A stretch of DNA of 64,000 nt from NCBI GenBank assembly GCA_963721075.1, contig CAVRHV010000017.1, positions 1 through 64,000 of the forward strand. The letters are read 5' to 3'. The position numbers and the translations under genes were made by a program. Numbering within the stretch: position 1 is the stretch's first letter; the number at the start of each line of letters is the position of its first letter. A model generated the notes under the pieces. The model did no database searches. It saw only the letters and a program-made list of their open reading frames with translations, and was not told the DNA's origin. Of the stretch, positions 10,866-18,540 are shown piece after piece. This DNA is from DATFVA01 sp963721075. GTDB taxonomy: Bacteria; Bacteroidota; Ignavibacteria; Ignavibacteriales; Ignavibacteriaceae.

Positions 10866-10968
10866 TCAGGAAGGCTTGCTTAAGCTCTTTGTCTGATAAA
10901 AGATCGGGGTGATAACCGTTAATAAAGTATCTCCCCATACAATAACTGCTTCCTGCCGTATAAAGGTA
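10866..10968 (-). pseudogene. Remnant of an unrecognised gene (IRQEAV...WGDT tail)
   Basis: A short minus-strand stretch reads FIRQEAVIVWGDTLL and ends in TGA. A second copy of the same peptide pattern (GIRQEAVKAWGDTSF) lies at 31271-31395, also ending in a stop. At the base level the two align over ~49 bases with about 11 mismatches counted by eye. Neither has a start or upstream reading frame, so both look like 3' ends of lost paralogues. I do not recognise the family. Confidence 0.4.
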
Positions 10969-11319
10969 CTATAATTAATTTAATCAACAGGAGTAATATA
11001 TGCATAATATCTCTGAGAGAAGGAGGCTTAATTTATGAGCGGATAAACCAAATGACAGGCGGACCCTCTCTGCCTATATTAGTGAGACAAAACAAAAGAA
11101 ATTTTCATAACTCCTCCTGATATTTCTAGGTCAGTACAATATTCTTGCCATGCAGAGTTGTCAGCATTTTGTCAAAATAATGTAAGAATTAGTTCATATA
11201 GCCTGATGGAGATTAGGCTCAAAGATTATCCTGCCCATAATCCTGGTTGTCACATTTATGTGACTGGAAAGAGTAATTTCGAGAGAGTATTCGATATGTA
11301 ACTTCGGTAAGTACAGTAA
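10969..11319. other. Non-coding stretch without recognisable gene
   Basis: AT-rich sequence between two gene remnants. I see short open stretches on both strands but no credible start plus coding pattern, no RNA gene and no strong terminator. It is best read as part of the decayed region that reaches to 12.4 kb. Confidence 0.4.
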
Positions 11320-11613
11320 TCAGACTCTATAACTCTCACACTCCCGTGAGTAAAGAGTAATTACTATAATGAATGTAAAAACAAATATTTTTAAGAGTTT
11401 GGTAAAGGCAAAAATGAATGTGTAAAAGTACATATCTGCCAGATCCTTTGCCTCCCGACTGAGAGTTCTTACTTTGGTTACTTTTTCGAAAATTCCTCTT
11501 ACCTCCGCTTCATCTTTCTGCCTGACCCATATCAGGATATAATTAATATTTCCCGTCTCTAAAGCTTGTCGGGATGCTTTCACAACCGGACCCTCCATAG
11601 AATCACACTGCAA
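11320..11613 (-). pseudogene. Truncated DUF6448-family fragment
   Basis: The first ~62 residues (CDSMEGPVVKASRQALETGN, ILIWVRQKDEAEVRGIFEK, REAKDLADMYF) match the core of DUF6448 proteins, secreted proteins that normally begin with a signal peptide and continue well beyond the DMYF element. Here the signal peptide is missing (the open frame begins at a TTG inside the domain), and after DMYF the sequence turns into an unrelated hydrophobic tail. Both ends are therefore lost. The right edge abuts a FISUMP fragment. The family call rests on memory of the conserved core; that the gene is dead is inference from the missing ends. Confidence 0.6.
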
Positions 11614-11775
11614 TTAAATCCTGTTTTGTCATTTTCGTGTTCCTTTGGTATTGTAATTGATTCATATCTTTCATCCTTCCGCCTGCAACATCGCTTCCGC
11701 CAAGATAATCCTCTAATGTAGTCCATTCCTGATCATCTGGGATATGCCATCCGCATGGGCAAACCCCCTGGACCC
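11603..11775 (-). pseudogene. FISUMP-domain protein fragment
   Basis: The minus strand reads VCPCGWHIPDDQEWTTLEDY, then LGGSDVAGGRMKD, and stops at 11603. This is the signature of the Fibrobacter succinogenes major paralogous domain (typical form: CPxGWHVPTDAEWTTL...YLGG...AGGKLK), found in secreted lipoproteins of Bacteroidota and Fibrobacteres. Only about 50 codons remain. There is no start and no room for a full domain, because a DinB fragment on the plus strand begins at the same place. It is too short to function and was missed as a long open frame because its upstream part is gone. Confidence 0.65.
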
Positions 11776-12391
11776 CGGATTGAGTCGGTCAAAAAGTTTG
11801 CCGGAAAAAATTATGCAAAGGCTAAATATTACCCGGAAGACGAAAAATATTTGCTTGAGTTTGAACCGGAGGTTGAGCACTATGAGCCTGTTTCTTTCTC
11901 AAATCTGCTGATAAGAAAATTTCTTCAGCAGTTTACGGATCTTTACGATGGGAATAACTGGACAGACAGAAATTTTATTCAACTGTTAGGTTCGATCGAT
12001 GAAGAAATGGCTTTCAAGCAGCCTTTCCAGGGTAAACATTCCGTCGCTGAAATTTTGTGGCACATTATCCACTGGAGAAGAGCTGTGCTGCACCGGATTC
12101 AAAATGACTTTAAGTTTGAGGAAAAGAGTGAGAAGGATCAGAATTTTCTTTCCCTCGAATTGCTACGGAAAAAAGGCTGGAAAAAATTAGGCGGGAATTG
12201 ATGGATACACAGGAACACTGGTCAAGTTTCTTATTACGAAAACGGATGATTTCCTGGATACTGAGAACAGACCCGGACATAAAAACCGGTCAGATATTGA
12301 AGGCCTGCTCCACCACGATTATTATCACCTGGGACAAATAGGTCTTGTAATATCGATCCTGGATGGACAAAGAAAAACATCAGGAAATTAA
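11760..12391 (+). pseudogene. Decayed ABM-DinB protein, paralogue of the intact gene at 38386
   Basis: From ESVKKFAGKNYAKAKYYPED onward this is a close copy of the protein at 38386-39171, but the first ~65 residues are missing. The open part runs 11755-12201. One base is lost near 12192 (ttaggcggg versus ttagggcagg in the paralogue) and another near 12216, which throws the C-terminal metal-site segment out of frame. The remaining homology, including HHDYYHLGQIG at base level, continues to a TAA at 12389-12391. Gene duplication followed by decay is the simplest reading. Confidence 0.8.
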
Positions 12392-12457
12392 GAGTATTCA
12401 GTATTCTGCTGCTTATGGGCTGTATGACAGGTTGTAAAATCACTTTCCTGATTGAAG

Positions 12458-12494
12458 AGGCTGTCTCATAAGTGTTATTCCGATGAGACAGCCT
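12458..12494. repeat. 12-bp perfect palindrome (AGGCTGTCTCAT arms)
   Basis: AGGCTGTCTCAT and ATGAGACAGCCT pair perfectly around a 13-base loop. The arm resembles the terminal inverted repeats of several transposon families (GGCTGTCTCA type), so it may be a head-to-head pair of IS ends or a miniature element. It could also act as a hairpin terminator after the DinB remnant, but there is no T tract. Confidence 0.55.
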
Positions 12495-12546
12495 GTTATG
12501 TTAAAAGTCAAGAGTGAAAGTATGTTTATATAAAGTAATTTACCGA

Positions 12547-12571
12547 GGCAGTCGGTTTGACTGCCTTTTTT
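12547..12571 (+). terminator. Rho-independent terminator
   Basis: GGCAGTC, a five-base loop, GACTGCC and then six T residues on the plus strand. It would stop rightward transcription from the DinB remnant before the IS element. No other gene is in position to use it. Confidence 0.65.
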
Positions 12572-12588
12572 ATTTCTTATTTATTAAC

Positions 12589-12756
12589 CTTAAGCTTTTC
12601 AAATCAACCTGTTATAAACAGTCATCGCCAGAGCAATGCTGCAAGATGGAAAATTAAAATGAAAAAATAGTATCGCCGTAATCTCTTTTTGAACCAACCA
12701 ATTCTGGTGGCAAGCTGTCCAAACGGTCAATACAAAATTAAATTATAAAGCTTAAG
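12589..12756 (-). ncRNA. Candidate IS110-associated non-coding (bridge) RNA region
   Basis: A perfect 10-base inverted repeat, CTTAAGCTTT at 12589-12598 and AAAGCTTAAG at 12747-12756, encloses ~148 bases just downstream of the transposase. Inside are small hairpins (for example CTGTT-TAT-AACAG and CCA-CCA/TGG-TGG). IS110/IS1111 elements encode a structured RNA that specifies target and donor in one of their non-coding ends; in the IS1111 group it lies downstream of the transposase. This assignment is inference from position and structure only, and the exact ends of the element were not found. Confidence 0.3.
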
Positions 12757-12765
12757 TCTCATTTC

Positions 12766-13839
12766 TTATGCAACTGAATAAACATATGGCTGATTATTTT
12801 TCCAGACATACATTATTCTGCTTAGTAATTTCTTAGTTATTCTTATTATAGCTTCTTGTTTTTTCATACGTCTGCTTAAGATATTAAACTTGGCCGTAAG
12901 AGCCGGATCTTTTCTTACAGCTATCCAGGAACATTCAACCAACATCGCCCTTAAAAAAGCCATTTGTAATTTTGATATACCCAGAGTATGTTCGGTCTCT
13001 CCGGAACTCCTGATATCGGGAACTAGTCCTATATAACTACACAACTTATCCAACCTACTGAACCGTTTTATATCCATCAGCTCTGAGTATAATGCAATTG
13101 AACAACTAAACCCAATACCCGGTATACTCATCAGGTTTTTTATCACTGAATATATCTGCGGATCTTCCTTTACTATAATCCTTAATCTACTTACAAGGTC
13201 TGCAAGTTGAGTTCTTAGACTCAGTAACTGCTCTATTAATCTCTTTAGCGTTTCATTACTATGTTTGTTCCCAAGGTCTATTTTTGATAAGTAATTTATA
13301 AATAGTCCACTCCAATGAGTAATTTCGTTATTGGCGACTATCTTTTTTCCGGAGAAATCCAATAAAGATTTTATTCTATTCTTTACCCTTGCCTGGTCTC
13401 TGACCAGTTGTTTTCTAAGTCTGCATAAGGATCTGAAGCCCTCCTGCTCCAAGCTTGGGATATAATTGCCGTGTACTAATCCACCTGCAAGAGCCTTTGC
13501 AAGTCTTCTTGAATCTACAGTATCTGTTTTTCTGATACTTTCCCGAAAATTTACAGGAATATCAGCAGGATTGACGACTATATTCTTTAACCCAAGTTCT
13601 TCAAGCTTTCTATGTATCCTGTAACCACAGAATCCTGCTTCATACCCACTGTAGTATTTACCACCCGGATAATTTCGGTTTAAGTAAAAACTTAACTCCT
13701 CGGATGAAGGGTTCATAGAAAAAGTCTTTAGCTCCATACCATTATTTAAAATGGTAACTTTCCATTGACGTTTATGAACATCAATTCCAATATAGAATGC
13801 TTGATCTCTAAAATCTAATTTTGTACTTTTATTACTCAT
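12766..13839 (-). mobile_element. IS110-family transposase (DEDD recombinase)
   Basis: A 357-residue transposase of the IS110 family, which moves without long terminal repeats using an RNA-guided RuvC-like DEDD recombinase. The N-terminal domain has FYIGIDVHKRQWKV with the first Asp near residue 20, and the KTDTVDSRRLAKAL element. The C-terminal transposase_20 domain has LMSIPGIGFSCSIALYSEL, then CSYIGLVPDIRSSGE with the conserved SSG serine region. The frame is intact and full length, so it may be active. It sits between decayed gene pieces and a small protein gene. A hairpin just upstream covers its ribosome site. The same reading frame also serves as the CDS of the element. Confidence 0.93.
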
Positions 13840-13840
13840 A

Positions 13841-13906
13841 AAGGTATCCTTGTCTGTTGTTTTTTAAGAAACTAGTAGTAAATCTACTTTACAGCGAGGA
13901 TACCTT
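13841..13906 (-). promoter_or_regulatory. Leader hairpin that can sequester the transposase ribosome site
   Basis: On the transposase strand, AAGGTATCCT (13906-13897) pairs with AGGATACCTT (13850-13841), which contains the AAGGA Shine-Dalgarno next to the ATG at 13839. A five-base inner hairpin (AGTAG/CTACT) lies in the loop. If formed in the mRNA it would hide the start site. It may instead be an internal repeat of the element's end. Confidence 0.5.
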
Positions 13907-14004
13907 CACATTTTTGTTCCATTTTAAAACATACATCTCTTTTTAATGAACATGTTTATATCGGAGCCGTTTAGCAGATGCTGCAATATTCTTTTTAAAT
14001 TCAA

Positions 14005-14220
14005 TCAATCAGGCAACTCCTCGCATAAGAAACCATAACTTCTTATCTTGTTTACTACAGTTCCTGTTTTGATCTCATCGCCTACCACCCTTACAACCTT
14101 ATCGATGTCTTCGAGATCGATGGTGCATTCTCTGATGCTGTAGATCCGCAGCAGCCTGTTCCTTACCCTCCTGAAGTCCTCTCTCGTGTTTATGTCTGTT
14201 CTCATAATTGCTATTTCCAT
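14005..14220 (-). CDS. Small HMA-like ferredoxin-fold protein without metal cysteines
   Basis: A 71-residue cytosolic protein. The pattern is IMRTDINTREDFRRVRNRLL, then CTIDLEDIDKVVRVVG and a C-terminal SYGFLCEELPD. This is the beta-alpha-beta-beta-alpha-beta layout of heavy-metal-associated domains, including the DLED-D-VLR strand seen in HMA-like proteins of Bacteroidota. The CxxC metal motif is absent, so metal transfer is unlikely. A plausible ribosome site (GAGGTAAAAG) precedes the ATG. The role is unknown. Confidence 0.6.
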   Translation of the reverse strand: MEIAIMRTDINTREDFRRVRNRLLRIYSIRECTIDLEDIDKVVRVVGDEIKTGTVVNKIRSYGFLCEELPD

Positions 14221-14307
14221 CTTTTACCTCGGTATTTATTTTTCTTCACATTTTTTAAACTGATAAAAAAATTCTGCAGGCATTGCCCGCAGAATTTTCA
14301 GATAATA

Positions 14308-14922
14308 TTAGTATGGAAGAGAGAATGCATAAGAGATACCGCCGCCAAAACTTACGGAATTAAATTCCTGGCTGTCTAATCCGGGATCGCCATCTTTCTT
14401 AAATCCATGATTATATTCTCCATGAACACTTATTGCAAATGCCGGGTTAAACTGGAAATTTACTCCCAGAATTCCTCCCAGTGCAAAGTTAGTGGTCTTT
14501 TGCTCGTAACCATTAGTTTCTACTGTATTCCAGTCAAGCTGCAGTATATGACATACAGCTCCGGCAGTAATACCCGCGTAAGGCTGCACTAAATCTGAAT
14601 TTAGCAGCTCTCCGAAATTATAAGTAGCACCAACAAGTATGGGTATCTGAATCAAATTAAGTTTATCATTGGCATCAAAGTTAGTATACCCGTATCCTGA
14701 CTCTGCTAATAGAGTAATGCCCTGTCCTGCACCGTAAGCGATAGTGCCTCCAAAATAGGGTCCAGCCTGTGTGCCGGCTGAATTTGTTCCGACCATAGCG
14801 AGACCGGTTGAAACGGCCTCAAGCTTTACACTATTTTCACGTGCCACCTGAGCAAAATTTGATGTGATACTAAAAAAGAATATTGTCAATATCACTAACG
14901 AAATGTTTATTAACTTTTTCAT
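14308..14922 (-). CDS. Porin-family outer-membrane beta-barrel protein
   Basis: A 204-residue protein with a signal peptide (MKKLINISLVILTIFFFSIT, cleavage near NFAQ) and an eight-strand-type barrel pattern: YFGGTIAYGAGQGITLLAE, IPILVGATYNF, FALGGILGVNFQFNPA and a final SFGGGISYAFSLPY strand ending in an aromatic residue, as barrel-assembly signals do. It stands alone, read leftward, with a terminator-like palindromic AT region before it. Surface function unknown. Confidence 0.75.
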   Translation of the reverse strand: MKKLINISLVILTIFFFSITSNFAQVARENSVKLEAVSTGLAMVGTNSAGTQAGPYFGGTIAYGAGQGITLLAESGYGYTNFDANDKLNLIQIPILVGATYNFGELLNSDLVQPYAGITAGAVCHILQLDWNTVETNGYEQKTTNFALGGILGVNFQFNPAFAISVHGEYNHGFKKDGDPGLDSQEFNSVSFGGGISYAFSLPY

Positions 14923-15184
14923 TATATCATCCTTATTGATTTTTATATTATGTTATTTAGCACAGATTATTTATAGGATATCCTTCTCAATTCCTGAACG
15001 TACAAGCTCATTTACCTATACGACAATCAAGTTCCTGATTTTTGGACAAATCATTTTTTAGCTGTGATAACCTGCCGAACCCTCGAAGTGATGATTTTTT
15101 TTCGGATTAATTATTATAAAAGCTGCCGGTGCAGGCACATTCCCGGTAAAGCATAGCGGAAACATTCCTGGTTACCAGTTTGTT

Positions 15185-16414
15185 TTAACGGAGTCTGTTA
15201 ATTTTCTGGTTGATGTTTTGTTTTTCGGTGAGGGTTTTTGCCAGTTCAGCGGCTTTCAGAAAATGCTCTTTTGCTATTTCATTGTTTACATCAGTGTAGA
15301 GTTCCCCAAGAAGTGCAAAATAAAAATGATTATCGGTAAGCTGCAGCTTTTCAGCTTCTTTAATTGCTTCCTCTTTCCCGTGCGCTTTCGCGAGTGCGTA
15401 AGTTCTGTTTAAGGCTGCCATGGGTGAATATTCTTTCAAAAGAAGCTGGTTGTAAAGCTGTAAAATGTTTTCCCATTTTTCTTGAGTGTCGGGCTTCTTC
15501 GTGTTCCAGAATGCTATTGCGGCTTCCAGGTGATATTTCGATAAATTATTCCCGTTCGCCGAACAATTCAGGAAATATTCACCTTTTCTTATTAAATCTG
15601 AGTCCCATAAATCTGTGCTTTGCTCTTCGTATAAGATCAGCATTCCATTCTTATCAAATCGTGCATCAAATCTTGAAGCATGAAAACACATTAGGGATAA
15701 CAAAGCGTTGACCTGCGGTTTGTTGGTATATTCATTTTCGACAAGCATATAGCATAACCGTATCGCGTCTATGCAAAGATCCTTCCGAAGGGTCTGATTC
15801 TGACTTACAGAATAATATCCTTCATTAAACAACAGGTAGATCGTTCTCAGAACAATCTCCAGCCTGTTCTCTATCTCTTCGGGACCGGGAAGCTCAATTT
15901 TAACTTTCTCTGTGCGGAGTCTTTCTTTAGCTCTGAATAATCTTTTATTTATGGTTTCTTTGTTTGTCAGAAAAGCATCGGCGATTTCCTCGATGCCGAA
16001 ACCGCAAAGGATCCGCAGGGAAAGTCCAATCTGGGCTTCGGGAGATATCGAGGCATGGCAGACGGCGAACATCATCTGAAGCTGACTGTCATTGATATTC
16101 TGAGGAGAAAGGTCAAGCTCGCTCTCATACGACTCAGGCAGCTCTTCTTTAAGTATGGGAGTGATTTTATTTTCAAATGTGGAATTACGTTGCAGGTAAT
16201 TTTTGGCTTTGTTCTTCGCAACGGTATAAAGCCATGCCGCCGGGTTAGGAGGGATACCTTTCAAGCCCCATGTTTCCGATGCGGTCAAAAAGGTATCTCC
16301 TGCTATATCCTCGGCAATTTCGATCTGATCAAATCCAAACCTTCTGCAAAGTACGGATACTATTTTTCTGTATTCCGTTCTGAACAGATGGGGAATTAAT
16401 TCTTTTTCCGACAT
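15185..16414 (-). CDS. ECF42-type RNA polymerase sigma factor with C-terminal TPR extension
   Basis: A 409-residue sigma-70-family factor. Region 2 lies at ~10-75 (AEDIAGDTFLTASETW, NPAAWLYTVAKNKAKNYL). Region 4 lies at ~125-175 (LRILCGFGIEEIADAF, KRLFRAKERLR). A long DUF6596/TPR-like C-terminal extension (LRTIYLLFNEGYY, LLSLMCFHASRFDAR, ALNRTYALAKAHGKEEAI) replaces a classical anti-sigma partner. In the ECF42 family this extension is needed for activity, and the sigma gene lies beside YciI/DGPF proteins, as here: the YciI gene ends 23 bases upstream. The gene order AhpD-like, YciI, sigma suggests one operon driven by a promoter the sigma factor itself may recognise. Confidence 0.9.
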   Translation of the reverse strand: MSEKELIPHLFRTEYRKIVSVLCRRFGFDQIEIAEDIAGDTFLTASETWGLKGIPPNPAAWLYTVAKNKAKNYLQRNSTFENKITPILKEELPESYESELDLSPQNINDSQLQMMFAVCHASISPEAQIGLSLRILCGFGIEEIADAFLTNKETINKRLFRAKERLRTEKVKIELPGPEEIENRLEIVLRTIYLLFNEGYYSVSQNQTLRKDLCIDAIRLCYMLVENEYTNKPQVNALLSLMCFHASRFDARFDKNGMLILYEEQSTDLWDSDLIRKGEYFLNCSANGNNLSKYHLEAAIAFWNTKKPDTQEKWENILQLYNQLLLKEYSPMAALNRTYALAKAHGKEEAIKEAEKLQLTDNHFYFALLGELYTDVNNEIAKEHFLKAAELAKTLTEKQNINQKINRLR

Positions 16415-16437
16415 ACAAATCTAACGTGACTAAATTA

Positions 16438-16788
16438 TTATTCAACATCAATCTGATCGATCTCCCGTATCTCAACATTTCCCCCAACTGCTAAAACGGG
16501 ACATCCTTTTGCTATCTCAACAGCGTCTTCATACGAATCAGTTCTGATTATTGAATAACCTCCTACTGATTCTTTTATTTCAGAATAGGGGCCGTCTGTT
16601 ATTACATTATGCGCCTTAACAACTTTACCGCTGGATGCCAGACGGTTGCCTCTTTCTGATAACTTATTCTGAGCAGCTATTCCGCCTATCCAGTCCATCC
16701 ATTTTTTTGTAGTAGCCTGCATTTCTTCCGGCGAAAAGGAGGGCATAGCTTTCAAGTCATTTCTGAATATTAACAGGAATTCTTTCAT
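16438..16788 (-). CDS. YciI-family (DGPF-domain) protein
   Basis: A 116-residue YCII-related protein with a ferredoxin-like fold (FLLIFRNDLKAMPSFSPEE at the start, then VITDGPYSEIKESVGGY, the DGPF/DGPY motif, near residue 63). Members of this family are standard partners and targets of ECF42 sigma factors. Their biochemical role is not settled; some relatives have lyase or hydrolase activity with a His/Asp pair. It lies 41 bases after the AhpD-like gene and 23 before the sigma gene. The ribosome site AAGGAGAATG leads directly into the start. Confidence 0.88.
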   Translation of the reverse strand: MKEFLLIFRNDLKAMPSFSPEEMQATTKKWMDWIGGIAAQNKLSERGNRLASSGKVVKAHNVITDGPYSEIKESVGGYSIIRTDSYEDAVEIAKGCPVLAVGGNVEIREIDQIDVE

Positions 16789-16829
16789 TTCATTCTCCTT
16801 AATTTATCATAATTTATTTTGCAAATTGT

Positions 16830-17303
16830 TTAGCCGGCTTTCACCGCAAACTGACCAGGCTGATAATAGCCTGCCGGGGTACGAAAAGCAATATTGATAC
16901 GATTGTAACTATTTATTGCCACCACTGCTAAAGTTAAATCAATTAATTCTTCATCGGAAAAATGTTCCCGGACTTCTTCATAAATTTCATCCGGTACATG
17001 ACCTTCTGTGATCTTAGTAACAGCTTCGGTCCATGCCAGAGCCGCGCGTTCACGGTCACTGTAAAAAGGTGCTTCACGCCATGCATCCAGCATATAGATA
17101 CGCTGCTCTGTCTCACCTGCTGCCCGTAAGTCCTTCGAGTGCATATCAAGACAAAAAGCGCAGCCATTTATCTGTGATGCGCGGTGACTGATCAAATCCA
17201 GAAGTGTATTTTCAATCGTGGATTTCGCCAGGTATCTTCCGAATCCCTGCAGTACTTCTGCAGCACCGTGTCCTATTTCATAAGCATTTATTCTGCGTGT
17301 CAT
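16830..17303 (-). CDS. Carboxymuconolactone decarboxylase / AhpD-like alkylhydroperoxidase
   Basis: A 157-residue all-helical protein of the CMD/AhpD family. The active-site CxxC with following His is present near residue 50 (INGCAFCLDMHSKDLR), followed by the family signature DAWREAPFYSDRERAALAW. AhpD-like proteins reduce peroxides using the two cysteines. It is the first gene of the putative AhpD-YciI-sigma operon. Its leader has the same promoter architecture (TGTCCA, 16 bases, TTGTTA) and the same ribosome site context as the SnoaL gene at 17526, so it is a likely target of the neighbouring sigma factor. Confidence 0.9.
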   Translation of the reverse strand: MTRRINAYEIGHGAAEVLQGFGRYLAKSTIENTLLDLISHRASQINGCAFCLDMHSKDLRAAGETEQRIYMLDAWREAPFYSDRERAALAWTEAVTKITEGHVPDEIYEEVREHFSDEELIDLTLAVVAINSYNRINIAFRTPAGYYQPGQFAVKAG

Positions 17304-17347
17304 TTCTATCCTTTATTTTATTTATGAATATTTCAACTACACTTTAA

Positions 17348-17375
17348 TAACAATTGAGATTTCTGAAACTGGACA
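17348..17375 (-). promoter_or_regulatory. Predicted ECF42-type promoter of the AhpD-YciI-sigma operon
   Basis: On the minus strand TGTCCA (17375-17370) is followed after exactly 16 bases by TTGTTA (17353-17348), about 45 bases before the start codon. The same hexamers and the same spacing recur before the SnoaL gene. ECF-family -35 boxes often start TGTC. Assignment to the sigma factor is inference from duplication and proximity. Confidence 0.55.
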
Positions 17376-17525
17376 TCAAATTCATTTTTATTTTTTATAG
17401 AAAATCTTGCTTAATATTTATAGTTGAATTTCCCGCCGCTGGAAGGAGAGGGTACACTGATATTTACTTTTTATATATGAAAATTTGATTTGATCTGCAC
17501 AGCAAATCGTCATATTCGGAGAATT

Positions 17526-17993
17526 TTATGGCTGGAGATTCAGCAATGCTTTGCCGTTTTCGAAATCGATGGGCACTGAAACCTGCTCATGCGCTATGAG
17601 CCAGCTTCCGTCGATCTTGCGGAAACATGCCGTATAGCGGACCCAGGGACCAATCTGCTTTCCATTCTTCAATTTTCCGCTCAGACGGTTGTAGCTATGG
17701 CTGAATGCCACCCCGCCGCCTACGGTGATATTAAGATTACGGATCTCATAATTCAGGGGCGGCTCTACCGTAGAAAAGACGTTTACCCAGGCTCTCTTTT
17801 TCTCCTCCGCACCCAGGTATGTTCCTTCGACATCGAAAGATATCACGTCCTGGGCATAGATCAACATCACCTTTTCCGTATCCATGCTGCATAATGCTTT
17901 AACCTGGTTTTCAATCTGCCGCCGGATTCTTGTTTCATCGACCGCCTGCTGCCGGCTGTAATTCATTTTCTCCATCATTTTAAGTTGTTCCAT
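17526..17993 (-). CDS. SnoaL/NTF2-like protein (putative ECF42 regulon member)
   Basis: A 155-residue cytosolic NTF2-like protein. A helical start (QIENQVKALCSMDTEKVMLI) leads into the cone-shaped fold pattern YAQDVISFDVEGTYLG, then VAFSHSYNRLSGKLKNGK and WVRYTACFRKIDGSWLIAH with QVSVPIDF near the end. Similar DUF4440/SnoaL proteins bind small ligands or act as isomerases; no catalytic residues can be assigned. The ribosome site AAGGAT and the upstream promoter copy those of the AhpD-like gene, which ties it to the sigma factor cluster although it is separated from that operon by ~220 bases. Confidence 0.82.
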   Translation of the reverse strand: MEQLKMMEKMNYSRQQAVDETRIRRQIENQVKALCSMDTEKVMLIYAQDVISFDVEGTYLGAEEKKRAWVNVFSTVEPPLNYEIRNLNITVGGGVAFSHSYNRLSGKLKNGKQIGPWVRYTACFRKIDGSWLIAHEQVSVPIDFENGKALLNLQP

Positions 17994-18040
17994 TTCTCAA
18001 TCCTTTATTTCTTACTCTTTATATTTGATTTACACTCTCT

Positions 18041-18068
18041 TAACAAGTAAGATTATCATAATTGGACA
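18041..18068 (-). promoter_or_regulatory. Second predicted ECF42-type promoter
   Basis: TGTCCA (18068-18063), 16 bases, TTGTTA (18046-18041) on the minus strand, 48 bases before the SnoaL start. The match to the promoter at 17348-17375 is exact in both hexamers and in spacing, and the T/A-rich stretch downstream is also similar. Confidence 0.55.
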
Positions 18069-18255
18069 CCAAATATCTCTACAGTTATGCATCGGATTCC
18101 GGTTTAATTTTGATTCTTTAAATTTTCTTTGCGGAATTTTAACTTTTTTGAAAGGCGAAGCTGATTTTCGGCAGTTCATAGGTATAGCTATTCAATAGCC
18201 AGTTAGGATTTTTCCGGACAAAATTCTTTTAATTTTTATTTGCTGGCAGTACTAC

Positions 18256-18540
18256 TTATACTAACACATCCCTTATTTCTGCTGTTCTCTCAAAAACAGA
18301 TTTTGCAAACGGGCATATCGGAATTATTTTAATTTTGTTTTTACGTGCGTATTCCACTACAACCATTAAAATTCTTTTGCCGATATTTTGTCCTTTATAC
18401 TCATTGCTCACCTCTGTGTGATCAATTATCATCATGGTATTTCCGACAAAAGTATAAGTCATTCTGCCTGCTTCTTTATCTCCGTCAAAAGCAGCATAAT
18501 AACCCTTTGTGCCTGATTCAAACTGTTTAATTTCAATCAT
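18256..18540 (-). CDS. yjdJ: Minimal GNAT-fold protein, YjdJ-like
   Basis: A 94-residue single-domain protein of the short GNAT group (PF14542 type). FDGDKEAGRMTYTFVGNTM forms the first strands, DHTEVSNEYKGQNIGKRIL is the acetyl-CoA-binding loop and helix, and IIPICPFAKSVFERT is the closing strand/helix typical of YjdJ relatives. These small GNATs bind acetyl-CoA; substrates are unknown. Its start overlaps the end of the ferredoxin-like gene by 8 bases, so the two are translationally coupled. The same pairing exists in E. coli yjdI-yjdJ, which supports the symbol. Confidence 0.82.
   Translation of the reverse strand: MIEIKQFESGTKGYYAAFDGDKEAGRMTYTFVGNTMMIIDHTEVSNEYKGQNIGKRILMVVVEYARKNKIKIIPICPFAKSVFERTAEIRDVLV

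Noticed and set aside
10981..11120. Short plus-strand frame with a good GGAGG before an ATG near 11035
   Set aside because: The frame closes after a few codons; no homologous pattern.
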